From assembly GCA_914767715.1 (NCBI GenBank), contig OU612065.1, positions 9,548,001 through 9,612,000 on the forward strand: DNA of 64,000 nt, written 5' to 3'. Made by a program: the position numbers and the translations under genes. This DNA comes from Membranipora membranacea (lineage: Eukaryota > Bryozoa > Gymnolaemata > Cheilostomatida > Membraniporidae). Shown piece by piece: positions 49,001 to 61,671 of this stretch; position 1 is the stretch's first letter, and the number at the start of each line of letters is the position of its first letter. The notes under the pieces were generated by a model, which worked only from the letters and a program-made list of their open reading frames with translations, had not been told where the DNA came from and did no database searches.

Positions 49001-52000
49001 TTAAGTGGTGTTTGGAAAAAATGGAACCTGTTAACAAATTTATACCAGAAATCATGTAAAAAAATTCCTGTTATTAGACCGACTCTCTCCACGGAATCAA
49101 TAATCTAACAAACCGGTTGCCCAATCTAGCTTGGCATGATGATCTGAGCCCAACGGCTCCATATTCCCTCCATGCTGAGACAACTTACACACACCCTTTT
49201 GCTAACGGAATAGCAGCAACTCTCTATTCCTAAAGCTTAGCACTCCTTCAATGCTTCAACTATATATTGTCCGTTTATATTGTGTAGGTTATATATGGTG
49301 ATACTGATTCTGTGATGGTAAAGTTTGGAGTTGAGACGGTGGCTGATGCTATGGAGCTTGGTAGGGAGGCAGCAGATTTTGTATCAGAAAAGTTTATCAA
49401 GCCAATCAAGCTGGAGTTTGAGAAGGTATGTATTATTCTTCATTGACAATCCATTTTTGATTGCTGGTATAATCGGCCATCTGATTTCATAAAGCGATCA
49501 ATAACACAATATCAATCTCAAGTCAAAACCTCGCACACCCCTAATGTATTTTTTGGTAGAAAGTGTCATGTACTTTGGATAGTGTTATTGACTCTTATCA
49601 TGATCTTATCTTGTTGACTCAATCATCTATAATTGTTTTACCAAAGTTATCAAATTTTGGTGATAAAAAAGGTTCCGGTGAAAAATGAGCCTTGTCGGTC
49701 AATTAGAAATCCAACCAATTGTAATGAAAACATTTCGGTGTCAGCATGAAATATGATTATTGGGCAGAACTTGATGAAACAGGCTTGTGCTTCTGGTGGC
49801 AATGGGAAAATTGTCATAATAGACAAAATCAACTTTCTGGCATTTGAGACATTAATGTTATGTAATTATGTTCCTCTCAAATTACCTAGTACACACAGAG
49901 CCGAAGCCGCTGTGTAATAGATAACTAGACTAGACTAGAACAGCCAGATACTTGATTGGAATGATTCCCACAATTCGGTATCAAACAGTGTACATTAGAA
50001 GGCGACCCACGTCTAGGCACCTAGTATTATTTGAGATTGCTGTCAAATCCTTGTCTTGACAAGCTTATCAAGACAAGCTAGCTTGCAAGCCTGATTTACC
50101 TGAATTGGCCAAAGTGAACAAAAAGTCAGAATTAATATCAATATCCGCTACATGCAGAATTTCATCTAGTAACATGTTAACAAGGAAGCAAGTAGTGAAA
50201 CCCAATAAAATCAAGCTGGTTAGGCAATTTTAACGAAGCCTAAGCTATGTAGAAATAGAGTGGTCTGATATCAATGGCCGATAAATATCACATGATCAGT
50301 GAATAGGCGATTGTGAGTCATGAAATTGGCTGCGCTACTTACTTCTTGTTAAGCAGTAGTCTTGAATTACACTGCAATGTAAACTGAGGTCTGGCAATAG
50401 TCCAAGTCAGAATATCGTCGGTGCATTCTTCCGGCGAAACCAGGCATCCATCAATTCAATAATTATTCTGGATCTCAGACTGATAATGGAGTCCGTGATG
50501 GAACCAGTCACTGCACCTGTCAAATTGTATAACTCAACCATCCCGTTCAGTGCCAAAAATACATGATCTCATATTGTAGAAGCAAGCCAAATCGAGTGCA
50601 AAGCCAAATCTGATACCAGCTCACAATAAGTGCCACATCCGATACAAAATTGACAATGCTAAAAATGATTTATAATTTTTATGATAACAAAATTGTTCCA
50701 TCAGATCTTTGTTTTGAATAAGCTATCATCGGGAGCAACCAAAATTCTGCATTTGGGGACATTGTCAAAAGATACATATCTTCGCTTTATGGCAGGAGGT
50801 TTTGTTGGCTGCCAGATTTTGACTTTGACTTTCTCCTGGGCGGTCTAGGGTTGATGAGATAATCATTGAAGATTGGTCAAGATCGATTTAATAATCCAAG
50901 CAGTTTGGCCAGATAATCTATCTGCAAATAAAATGTCATTCATTGCCACACAAGCTCACCACACAAACCTCAACTTCCTTGTCTGACATCAATCTATGAC
51001 CCTGTGGGGTGCGTGTACACATAATGTGTGCTTCAAATCAGCTTTGTCAACTTGATGGCTCTGAGTCGATTAAAAAAGAAAACTGATGATGTTTTTTAGT
51101 GATATGTTGCAGCCAACAGTCTTCAGGTATCTATTTTCAGGTGTACTTCCCTTACCTGCTGATTAATAAGAAGAGGTACGCTGGCTTGTATTTTACCAGG
51201 CCTGAGGTTCATGATAAAATGGACTGTAAGGGAATCGAAACAGTGAGACGTGACAACTGCACGCTTGTGGCAAACCTCATCAACCAATGTCTGCAGATGA
51301 TACTCATCGATAGGTAGGTTTTGTGATTAATGCCAACCTGCCGTGATCTGATCGCTTTTTTTGCACAACACCTTTGCCACCGTGTATTAACTTTTACGCC
51401 TGGGCTGGGTAGCTATCCCCACATAAATTAAAGTCAGATATAATTCTTAATGGAATGCCAAAAATCACCATTTTCCCTTTTGAATGGTGTACTAGTCAAC
51501 CGCTATGGTTCCCGATGTGGTTACGATGTGGTTACTTGTCGAGTCAAAGCTAACCGATTATGGCCTTTTTCCCAATCAATATCTCATTTATCATTGAAAA
51601 AAAACGCTTTCAACCAGCTGATCCTCACTTCAAATAATACCTTGTCTTATCCCAAGTTTGCTCAGTCTTTGCTTGCTTTGGGATTGGACAGGCAAAGGTG
51701 GCCGTAAATGCAGGCAGTGTCATATGTTAAAAATCAGCCAAGTTTGATCTGGATTAGTTTTTGGCCTGAGAGAGAATGTAAAAAACATTAAAACTTTAAT
51801 TTGCTCTTGTCTGTTTAATGTAATTATTCATGTGATGATTTCTAGGGACCCAGATAAAGCAGCAGATTATGCTAAACAGATGATATCAGATCTACTGTGT
51901 AACAGAGTGGATATATCACAACTCATAATAACTAAAGAGCTCACTAAAACTGATGGTGAATATCACGCCAAACAAGCCCATGTTGAGCTGGCTAACAGGT

Positions 52001-55000
52001 AACCACCACATACATGTCTAGCTAGTGTATATTGTGAGTTTCCGGCCGCATTTTAATTTTTTAAATATTATTAGATCATAGAGTTGTTATATATTTATGA
52101 CATAAAATAACTCGACGTGTTAGATGCAGGCTGTGGTCTGTTGATTCATGTTCTGTATCAAAATGTGGTCTTTCTTCATATTTACGGTTGACTGTTCATG
52201 TGTTTTGCTGAATCATATCATGACCTATTGCAGAGCCCCTATATTGTTTTAGTTCTAGGGACCTGTCAAAATTGAATTCATATTTCATTTGATTAAGATT
52301 TCCGAATTATGATTGGATAAGTGAGAGGGAAATCACAACTCAGAAACTTTGACAACTTTCTATTTTGATCTTATATTTTGGCACATAATGGAGCCGTGCC
52401 CAACATGAAATTACCCATGTCACTTTGGTTATTTTGACACTTTTGTTCTGTAGAATGAAGAAGAGAGACGCTGGTAGTGCCCCACAGCTGGGCGATCGCG
52501 TCCCTTATGTTATTGTAGCGAAAGGAAAAGGTGCTGCTGCCTATGAGAAATCCGAGGTTTGTATGCGCACGCTGTACCATAAAGCACTGTTAAAATACAT
52601 CAATAATCTAATACAAGTTCTCAAGAGTTGAATAAGTTTGCAGTTGCAACCATAGTGATACCAAATGGCTATCATCTGTCTGGACTTTTTAGTTTGCAAC
52701 TGGAAATATCCTATGATCATGTTTGAAAGACATCTATGTTAAAAACAGTGTTGTCCTCAGACCGGTACTATATAGGTTGCAAGCTCCCAATGAAGAACGG
52801 GAGGCAAGACAATTGTCTCGCATGTAGTCAGATGGGCGCATGTAGTCAGATAGGCGCATGTAGTCAGATAGGCGCATGTAGTCAGATAGGCGAGGCAGCT
52901 TCATATGCCATGGCTTATCATCACGTAGACAATATTTCGTTCTATGACCTAGTAACATCAACCAATTATAGTTTTGCATTGAGCCCTGCAAAATATGTTG
53001 CGGTGGATGTTGTTGTTTTGTTAACTAGGCCATAGTAACAGGCGCGAAATGGCTGCGAGGAGAGATTAGAAATAGGGGATTCCCCTCCATATAGTGAGTA
53101 ATGACCTGCAAGCTACGCAAATATTATATCAGCTTAGAATTGCTCTAGATAGCTGCACAATGGGTCATTATCTACTGCAAAATCAATTCAGCTGCATTCA
53201 ATGCACATTTTTCTGTCACACCCAACAATTTGTAAAGCAAGAACCAGACAAGGCTTTGCATGCTGCATTTAAATCAGTGTGTTACATAACACAAATAATC
53301 GCAAGAGACCGAACCAGACATGTTATGCTGAAGCGCAGTTGACCACACAAGAACTCTCACATAGAACAACTTGTGGATTTGGGTATAGGTTTAGGTATAG
53401 GGATAGGTTTAGGTATATGTTTAGTTTTGCGGTAGAGTATTTAGGGAGACCATATCCTCAGACTAGTTGAATGTATTTGGGAGTTTTGTTAGGCTTGTGG
53501 TTATATCGTGCGGTAGACATATTAAATGCGCATTCTTCGGATGGTCGTTTGACTAAGGTCAACAGCGTGGTCAAACTCCTGTGATTGTTAAGGTGCATCT
53601 TGAAATTTTACCACATATCACTGCATCCACCACCCCAATGCCACTATGATTGATTTTCTCTTGATGCCCACAGACTGCCAGAAGCTCAGCTCAGCAAGTA
53701 GGGAACTTCCCTCATTGAAATTGAATCACCCGGCTGCTAAACAAAATGACTTGCGTAATACCATCTTAGGTACTATAGTATTATGTAAATATTGTCATAT
53801 ATCTGAGCTGTGGCAACACTTGCACTTGCCGCATCCTGTTGCTTATTTTATGCCAACTTTTACGTACAAGGTCACATATGAATGAGTGACTCATTTTTCT
53901 CCTGCTCAATGGGTAAGGATTGTTATCAGACTACGGAACTGGTAGTTAGCTGCATCGATTTGACATGCAAACAAATAACTCGCTGCATTCATTGAAAAAT
54001 TACATTCCTGAACATGCAATTAGTCTTATGCACAATTATTTGAAGATTGGTGTTGGTCATCAGCCTTTTTTTTTGTCAGGTCTTTCTGTCTTATTTGAAA
54101 TACAGTTGAAGAGACTTATTTACGAAAGGAAAATAATATTGTATTTCATTTGTTGCAGGATCCGATATATGTTCTCGACAATAATGTACCGATTGACACA
54201 AAGTATTACCTAGACCAACAGATAGCAAAACCGTTACTCAGAATATTTGAGCCTATTTTTGGAGAGAAAAAAGCTGAGTCAGTTCTTCTTCGTAAGTACA
54301 CTTCTCTGAAAGGCGACTTGTGCTTCCGCCCTTCTTCATAATCGGTGCAACATCAAGAATGATTGATCAATGTGCTAAACTTCTCTTAGAGGCAGCAATA
54401 TGAAGCATTTTGTATGTGATGCTGACCTATCGAGTGGATTAGCGTGTCTGTAAATGACAAAATGTCGTAAATGTGAATGTTCTATCTTTGTAGGTGGAGA
54501 TCACACAAGAGTGAAAACTGTCGTCATGTCCAAAGTAGGAGGGCTGGCAGCTTTTACAAAAAAGAGAGTTACGTGTGTTGGGTGTAGAGCTGCAATAGAT
54601 GGTATAAATCATAATATCACATCAATTCATTCAGAGAATTCTCAAAACCTGCCAACAAAAGCCTATCATGCCAGTTGAGCTATGTTAATCACTATTTAGT
54701 GCACTTTTTTGCTGTAATTGATCTGGCTCAGGTGCAAGGGCGTGCTTCTTTATTGAGCTTAAAAAGCTTTTCAGATTATCCTACAAGGCTAAGAAAAAAA
54801 CAGAAATCAATCAATGCAGTTGATTAACTGCATATAACAGCAAATATTTGCTCAATGATTGAATAGTTTTTCTGTGAAAAACAAGCCCTGGGCTGAAGGC
54901 CAAACAAGCTGATGATTCAGTAGCCTGTGCAGGAGAGTGCTATTTATATCAATACTGAGACAATTCTTCTGAGCAGACTTTTCTGGCAGCGATATTAAAG

Positions 55001-56128
55001 GCCTTTTCTAGATTTACTCCTGAGGCAATAGGTTGGTAATCATGAAGGAATTAACAGTTCATTGGTTGACTAACCAATGAGTTATCTTGCTATTATTTTC
55101 CCTTAAGATGATAACCAAGCATTGTGCAAGTACTGTCTGGCAAAAGAATCGGAAATCTACCAGAAGGAGATGGCAACTCTGCAGCACTTAGAAGACAAGT
55201 TCTCGAGGCTCTGGACTCAATGTCAGAGATGCTCTGGAAGTTTACATGAGGAGGTGTTATGTACGAGGTATGATCGCGCTATTATTGGTGTTGTGTATGA
55301 GTGTGTGATCACATTCATTGATGAGTGTATCTATAGTGAACTAGGCACATTGGGTGGGATCGGTTTATCTGATGTGCACTCACTGCCTTAGTTCAACCTC
55401 AATCATCACCAGAAAAAAAGCTGCGTAAATATACCACAAGCAAGCAGGGTTATCAATTATCAGTGTTAACAGTAGGCTGTGTAAATGTTGACTGCCGAGA
55501 TTGTTACCTCCTAAGGACTAAGGACTAGATTATCAAAGTCCAACTTGCAGTCTCATACTTTGAAAATAAGAAACGTGGATTGTTGCCAAGACGCTATTAG
55601 ACAATTAAAATTGGAATGGAACCAACATCCCTCAAGCATTACCTGCAGGATCTGCGCTTTGTGTCATTACACTACAAGGCCATGTTAGTGTTTATGTATG
55701 TGACCTACCTATGAGTCTTGGCAAAAGAAAAGATATCTATTTCTACTCCTCTTCTCCTCTACTTACAAATTAAGTTGACTGACAGTGCATTACAACAATC
55801 AACATGTGAAAACTGCTCAAATTCTGCTTCTGAATACAATTAAAGTGTCACTTAAATTTCTTGACATTTCGTAGGCCATGATTGAGCATGACTTTTATCT
55901 CAAAAAATATGCTTGGCATGCTTCATTTATGTCAAGGCAAATATTATTCACATTGAAAATTGAACATAAAAATACACTCAAGGCCGCTACTTTGGTACAA
56001 GTCTGCTTTCCTCCTCTCACAAATGCTCTTTCTGTTGTAGCCGAGACTGTCCAATATTTTATATGAGGAAAAAGGTGCAGAAGGATCTGACAGGTCAGCA
56101 GGAGCTGATTGAGCGATTTTTGTGGTGA
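40072..56128 (+). CDS. POLD1: DNA polymerase delta catalytic subunit
   Basis: Twenty-three exons: 40072-40228, 40418-40540, 41245-41417, 41552-41645, 41859-42027, 42192-42418, 42866-43032, 43182-43286, 43492-43632, 43808-43918, 44242-44433, 44704-44792, 44968-45198, 45354-45501, 47274-47369, 49288-49425, 51141-51313, 51846-51998, 52454-52556, 54159-54291, 54494-54601, 55108-55267 and 56041-56128. All join in frame, giving 1092 codons (human 1107). Proofreading exonuclease motifs are [10 protein letters not shown] (Asp306, Glu308), NIQNFD (Asp393) and YCMKDAF (Asp506). Polymerase motifs are DFASLYPS (593-600), [10 protein letters not shown] and YGDTDS (744-749, Asp746 and Asp748). The C-terminus has CysA (C1002, C1005, C1017, C1020) and CysB (C1049, C1052, C1062, C1067), the latter the [4Fe-4S] site that binds the second subunit. 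This enzyme replicates mainly the lagging strand. Every catalytic residue is present. An in-frame upstream extension exists, but the ATG at 40072 fits the family best. Confidence 0.96.
40650..41080 (-). repeat. Probable tRNA-derived SINE in POLD1 intron 2
   Basis: On the minus strand the head reads GGAGTGGTCTGATGGCTAAG, then GTGCGGACTTGTGATCTGC and GAGGTTCTTGATT. This gives an A-box, an anticodon-arm-like stem and a degenerate B-box in tRNA order. The roughly 350-base body is clearly richer in G+C than the surrounding intron and contains the longest chance open frames of this area. I did not find a second full copy in the window. Confidence 0.6.
46715..46768. repeat. Perfect 25-bp hairpin
   Basis: ATTATATATAATCACAGAGT plus AAGGA (46715-46739) is exactly inverted at 46744-46768, with a 4-base loop. 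It lies in POLD1 intron 14. It shares its core with the hairpin at 37381-37420 and is probably a tiny palindromic transposon remnant. Confidence 0.85.
50050..50077. repeat. Short palindrome, CTGTCTTGACAAGCTT family
   Basis: CTTGTCTTGACAAGC faces GCTTATCAAGACAAG in POLD1 intron 16. Related to 7245-7270, 7737-7806 and 61633-61671. Confidence 0.7.
52821..52892. repeat. 18-bp tandem repeat, four copies
   Basis: CATGTAGTCAGATAGGCG is repeated four times (first copy with one change) in POLD1 intron 19. Because 18 is a multiple of three, open frames on both strands run through it and look repetitive; they are not coding. Confidence 0.92.
53382..53424. repeat. Hexamer repeat GGTATA/GGTTTA
   Basis: Seven hexamers alternating GGTATA, GGTTTA and GGGATA in POLD1 intron 19. 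Superficially telomere-like, but the unit is not TTAGGG. Confidence 0.75.
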
Positions 56129-57050
56129 TGATCACAAGGTCAGACTAGACAGTCTTTAAGAACATCTAGATTACCCAACACACCGAAGCTCCAGCTTCTG
56201 AGGCGAGAGAACTCTGTGTGACTTTAATGTACATTTCAAAGTATTGCATCACAGAGTTAACACAAAGGCTGCATTGTCTTTGTTCGATGAATGAGTTTTC
56301 CCATGATCACCTCTCCATATATGGGCGGCAATGCGCTTGTATAGTGCCGCTTGTATAGTGCCGGATTGTGACTGGCGTTATATTGTGTTCTTTGGAAGAC
56401 TGCCAGTGTGAGCATTGTGCAAGCTATTGAGCAATATCCAAAACTCTTGATTCTGTTATCCAGTCAAGAGTGTCAATATTGTGCCACTGATACGAAGCAG
56501 TCAGTAGCCATTTAATGCCGCTTTGTACGCTACCAAGTTCTACATACTCAAGTTTTCTATTTACATGTGTACAAAGTGTTCTGGTTTCAGATATTTCTAC
56601 CAATTTTTTATTGCAAGTAAAGAGCTTTGCTGCATTTGTATCAGCTTGATAAAACTACCGTCATTTATTTTGTTATTTTTCAAATGGATCAACAATAAAA
56701 CAACAAAGCTGCAAAACAAGATATTTACATGCAATCAGATTTGGCCTCAATTCGGACTAAAAATAGGCTTGGTAAACGGAAAGAACCAGCATAGTAAATA
56801 AAAACTGTACATAAGATAATATCATAAACAAAATTAATATACACACACTCCAAAATAAGGATAATAAATTGGTGATGCAAGTATGTATCAACCAATAGTA
56901 CAAAAAATGTAGTATAGAAATGCACAAGGTTTACCTAATATAGGTTACTGTTTCTGTCAGTCTAAATACTAAGACTGCAATAATTGAAAAAAAGGCTATT
57001 TGGATGAACACCTTTAAAACTGGTGACACCAGATAACCTTAGACATGTGA
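56129..57050. other. Convergent 3' region of POLD1 and ETS genes
   Basis: Holds both 3' UTRs. AATAAA at 56694-56699 could serve POLD1, and TTTATT at 56664-56669 (minus strand AATAAA) the ETS gene. These lie so close that the transcripts may overlap at their ends. No further gene seen. Confidence 0.5.
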
Positions 57051-59891
57051 CTACTCGGTCTCCTGCTGCCATCCTTTTGAGGTCGGTCCGAACTTGTATA
57101 CAAGTCTTCGTCCATCGATTCTCTCTAGGATGCGCTTCTTGTAGTAGTACCTAGAACATAAAAGAGGTTTGGTTATAAGGTGAATTTGGCAACATCCAAT
57201 AGGTGTGACAAATTTTAGGGCTTGAAATCATTCTGTGCTGCACCATCAAGTTAGGTTCTTTCTTATCAGGTGTGGATTATTAGAGAGATATTTTGAGACA
57301 ACGTTTAAGTGGTTGAGCTGCACACAATTGAGAGCATGAAGCCAGGTTAAGCGTACTAAACGAAAGTGGAAAATGGGTCGGTGTTGCTTTTCTCAACTAA
57401 AGAGCAGTAGTGAGATGGTTGTTACTTTAAGAGAGATGATAAAAAGAAGGTTAGACGTGTGAAAGTGCTAGTGGCACATTCTAGTGTTCTATGAATTTAG
57501 ACAGCACACAGACAAAAAATGCTTACAATAAGATTTAGGCTCTCCAGCCTGTGGCATTTTTGCCAAATCGAAATGTTAATTTTCGTGGAAAGCTGTGGCC
57601 GTCAGCTAATCCACAGAGATATCCCATTGAGCGAGTGTACCTATAGTATGGGAAAAAATGCCCTTGTTCATTTCTTCACTATAATAGAACATGCTGGTAA
57701 AAAAATGATTGTGTGTTGGGTGTGTGTCTATGAGATAGTCTCGTTGCAGAAAATCATAACATAATATGCATGCTGAAATCACCTAGTAGGAAAATTGTCT
57801 TACCTCATAGCACGAGACATTTTCTCATAGGTCATGCTAGGGTTTCCCTTTCTGATTCCCCAGAGTTTGGCCACCTGATCTGAGCGTACAATTCTGAAGA
57901 CTCCATTGTCACGGTCCTCCCACTTGATGATGCTTGGGTTGTGCTTCTTGTCCAGCAGCATGTTCAAAACAAACTCCCACAGCTTGCCTTTGCTTCGGCC
58001 TCCTGTAAAAAAAATACAATATGGTTAATTCCCCAATACACCCTCAAAAATATAACAACAATTTGTCTGGTATAGTGAGTTTGGTTACAAAACTTACTTC
58101 GGCCACTGGGCGTGGGTCGCACACACTCCTCCTCAGATGAGGCTTCTGAACAAGCAGGTGAGGTGGGTGGTGTCAACTCTTCCATCTTAGGAACAACCTG
58201 CTCAGTCTTAACAGCAGCAGGGGCGGAGTCCTGAGGACGAAATGATTCCATCGGAGGCAGAACCAGCGAGTGCATTTTATCATTCACATCGAAGGAGATG
58301 TTGTAGTTGTTGATGTAATTTTCGATAGAAGTCAACTTCTCACATGGCATAGCTGAAATAAAATTTATGGTTCCATGAAGACATATTTATTGACAATATA
58401 ATATCATTAAAATGAAAATTGAAATCACAAACTGGATTGTCCTATCAAATGTGATCAAAAGGTAACATGATGATTGTTTATATTCATATAATACCAGCTT
58501 ACCACCATAATTGTTGTTCTGTTCAAGGACCTCTGGTGGCGGAGGTTGTACGAACGATCGATAGTAGGTGTCATCTCTGTGAAACAGGTTGTTGATGGCA
58601 ATGAACAAGTCTGTTCCGTGGAGAGAGTCCCTTCTCTGATATTCGTCGATTCCCATCTGACTGAGCATCTCTCCATTTAAATCGGCAAAATTCTGTGGCT
58701 GGAGAGTATTGAGGTTCTGAGTTCTGCTGTAGTTGGTAACCCACATACAGACATCCAGATTGTCCCATTGATTAACTGGCTTCCCCTTCCAAGCATTCAT
58801 GTCATCTACAAATCGTTCAAAATCAGTGGTAAAGAATTGGAAATCATCACTTATCATCTTTGCTAAACAATAATAATAGCATTACGGAATTGGGTTTCAT
58901 TTGCTTTGTATGGTAGCAACTATTGGGTATGGGTTGTTAAACTTACATTGATTATTGAAGAGGATGTCATGCCCTGTAATAGCTCCAGTCATATTCTCAG
59001 ACTCGGCGGATCCGAGTTCTGTGTATTCAGGTGATGACGATCCTGGGTATGATTGATTGGAATAGTCAGAGTCTTCGTCTCTTGGCTTCACATCAGAAGA
59101 GCTACCGTACATGCAAACCTCGCTGTTGTACTCGTAGTCGAAACCCTGACAATAATTATAAAAAATAAATTTATCACAACGTGTCTTAATTATATTCCCT
59201 GTCAAATTAATGACTTAGCAATAAATCTGGTTAATCATAAGAGCAACGAAATAAACTAGTTATTTGCAAACTGAAGAGTAAAACTGATGACGAGGTAAGA
59301 TAATGAGGTGAATCTACTGTGTAATACCTGATGAATTGGTGAAATCATTTTTGCAATTTTAATCCGTTGACAGATAGCTACTTCGGTTGACCAGGAACTT
59401 CTGCGCCTCTAGATTGTTATGACACATAGTATGGCTTTCATTTGTTAATAAATAGCTAGATGGCTATTAGATGAGATTCTAAGCAATATGATTGGACCAA
59501 AAATCATCCAATCATAGCACTATGAGGGCATAATTATTAGTTTCACATGATTTATCTTGGCTGTGGTTTACAATCAAATACCCAATTATCGGGTAGGTCT
59601 CTCAGCGCCCTTAGGTTATTATCTTAGCTAGATTCAGTCAAATACGTCAATGATTGCTATTTTTAGTTTAACAATGAGCATGTATAATAGACATAGACAT
59701 ATATATACACAATTACACATAGATGTGTGATTTCTTTTGATCGACTAGCAAAGCCATTTATATAAAACAAAATTGGATGGTTATGGCCCATAAACATGAC
59801 AGCACAGGAATAATGGCCGCTGATATATACTCTGCTTTAAATGGTTAAATATATCGTTAGATAAACTCACAGACTTGGCATATTTAGGCAT
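57051..59891 (-). CDS. ETS transcription factor with Pointed domain (ELF3/ELF5/EHF-like)
   Basis: Six exons on the minus strand: 59891-59871 (only MPKYAKS), 59145-58947, 58862-58503, 58352-58098, 58002-57804 and 57150-57051, in phase, 377 codons. An acidic, Ser/Tyr-rich N-terminus is followed by a Pointed (SAM-like) domain at about 95-165 ([45 protein letters not shown]). Then comes a Pro/Ser linker with [13 protein letters not shown], a possible phosphorylation region. The C-terminal ETS domain starts at [14 protein letters not shown] and continues with [60 protein letters not shown] and [10 protein letters not shown]. The two DNA-contacting arginines of RAMRYYYK are present. ETS proteins bind GGAA/T sites. 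Domain order and ETS sequence are closest to the epithelial ESE group, but SPDEF-like features ([11 protein letters not shown]) leave the subfamily open. Confidence 0.9.
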
Positions 59892-60103
59892 GATGCAATG
59901 CAATACTGGGTCTTCCAAATGGAAAATTTCTCGTGTTGGAATTTGGGCTTTCCAACAACTGAGTCATCATAAAGTGGTTTATAGCCACTAGGGATACCCT
60001 ATAGGAGTTTAATTTAGCTAGAGTTTAATTTCGGACCTGGTACTAAATTTCACTAGTACTAAATTTCGCTAGTAGGCTTACTAGTGAAAAAATTTTAAAA
60101 AAT

Positions 60104-60185
60104 TTCCAAGCTGGGATTCGAACCCAGGGCATAAATCTTCATCTGATTACAAGGCAGACACTTAGACCACTACACCTAGCTTACA
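60104..60185 (-). repeat. tRNA-like sequence with TGT anticodon loop (pseudo-tRNA or SINE head)
   Basis: Minus strand: D-arm-like GTGTAGTGGTCTAAGTG, a loop CTTGTAA with four of five stem pairs, then a perfect T-arm CTGGGTTCGAATCCCAG. The acceptor strands (upstream AAGCTAG, downstream CTTGGAA) pair at only three of seven positions, and the variable region is long. So I do not think it is a working threonine tRNA. It may be the head of a SINE. Confidence 0.5.
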
Positions 60186-61161
60186 TGCTTAGGTAAGGTG
60201 TATTCCTGTATAATTGTACATTGTTTATGAGGTAGTTGATACCACTTATGCGCCACATAGTGAGGAGACCGATTCTAAACCGCTGACAACCATCTGAAGC
60301 TGTCTTATAATTTATCACCTAGCCGCATTAAATTCATGTCTCACTTCACACATCAATCTATAGCTATACTTTTGCTTCCTTGCAAAATGTACAGCTGCAT
60401 CTATATAAACTCATATTATTTTAGCTGTCTGAGAGAAAGCCTGACTTGACTTGGCTATCTGAGAGGAAACTGTCATCAACAAGGCCAACATACAACCAAA
60501 TGTTTTTTTTATATTGGCTTTTGTGTAAGTTTATGATGATGACTGATAGGATTATCGACACAGTGCAAGACCTATGTAATCTAAGGCAAGGAGAGTTTTT
60601 GTGTCAAATTCTGCAGATGGAGACTTACGAATAACAGAGGCTACATTATTTTAGCTTAGGAACAGTAAACTTAGTAATGTTTGTTCTCTTGACTCAAGTT
60701 CTGGTAGGGCAGTGGTGCAAGAAGAGAACATAGCTTTCCAGAGAACAGGAGAGATTGGCGCCCACACTTGATGGACAGTTTTGATTATTACTAATGGCCG
60801 CACACCAGTGATATCAGAAGGATGAGAAAATTGACACATTGTGATTTTTAGGAGTGTGATTTTTGATCAGTTGAGATCGTTCAGTGTGTTGTTGCTGGAG
60901 GGTGGAGAGAAACATGGGTTAATCCCTACAGACGGAGCCCAGCACCACTAGATGATAGATATTATGTGATCAATTGCACTATCAAAGATATAGCAATGCC
61001 GTAACACAAAACTACAAGACACTGTTCACTGGGTGGGATGAATCAAGAAGTCAGAGACTCCTCGGCTGAATGGAACAATATTTTTGCTAATTCAGCAAGT
61101 TAACAAGACAAAAGCAAAGGAATTCAAAATAAAAGAAGATAGAGTTATATTTTTACGATAC

Positions 61162-61275
61162 CTTTGGTGAGCAGTGTTTTGTATAACCGATGTTTCCTCT
61201 TAAAGCATCAGGCACATAAATGACTGCCACGTAATGTAACCAGAAGTCTTGTGAAAGAAAATCAGTCTTGCTCAT
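61162..61275 (-). CDS. Possible alternative first coding exon of the ETS gene
   Basis: On the minus strand an ATG opens 38 codons (MSKTDFLSQDF to HCSPK) that end exactly at a GTATCG donor in phase 0. That is the phase needed to splice to the ETS exon at 59145. The standard first exon has the same phase but only seven codons. Its length and phase could be chance, and I see no cognate protein motif. Confidence 0.25.
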
Positions 61276-61632
61276 TGACTAATGAAATGAAGAAACCAAA
61301 GTTTAGATAAGGAAGTTTTTTTCATCGAAATACAATGATTTGTTAATACAGTATAGATAAGTTTAGACAATTTGACACTGGGTGACATACGTGATCAGAT
61401 TTGTCATCATCCTCCTATTTTTTGCTGCACCTAGCAAAACTGAATCCAAAACCTTTTCGGTTAGGAAATTAATATATAACCATTTATTTTGAACAAGAGT
61501 ATACAGCAAAAGTTAAAATCATAAGAAGATTTCTAATATACTTCAAATCCAATCTCAATGAGCCTATAAGACTTACATCAAGCGGGGAGAATGGATCAGG
61601 TTACAACCAATTTTTCTGCATGTTAGGGTGGT

Positions 61633-61671
61633 CCCTAGCCTGTCTTGACAAGCTTTTCAAGAGAGGCTAGG
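61633..61671. repeat. Short palindrome, CTGTCTTGACAAGCTT family
   Basis: CCTAGCCTGTCTTGACAAGC faces CTTTTCAAGAGAGGCTAGG with few mismatches. Fourth member of the family in the window. Confidence 0.7.

Noticed and set aside
52734-53035. Repetitive frames on both strands (MRLSDY and CSQIGA repeats)
   Set aside because: Both are translations of the 18-bp tandem repeat at 52821-52892.
53382-53424. Interstitial telomere repeat
   Set aside because: The hexamers are GGTATA/GGTTTA, not TTAGGG, and only seven are present.
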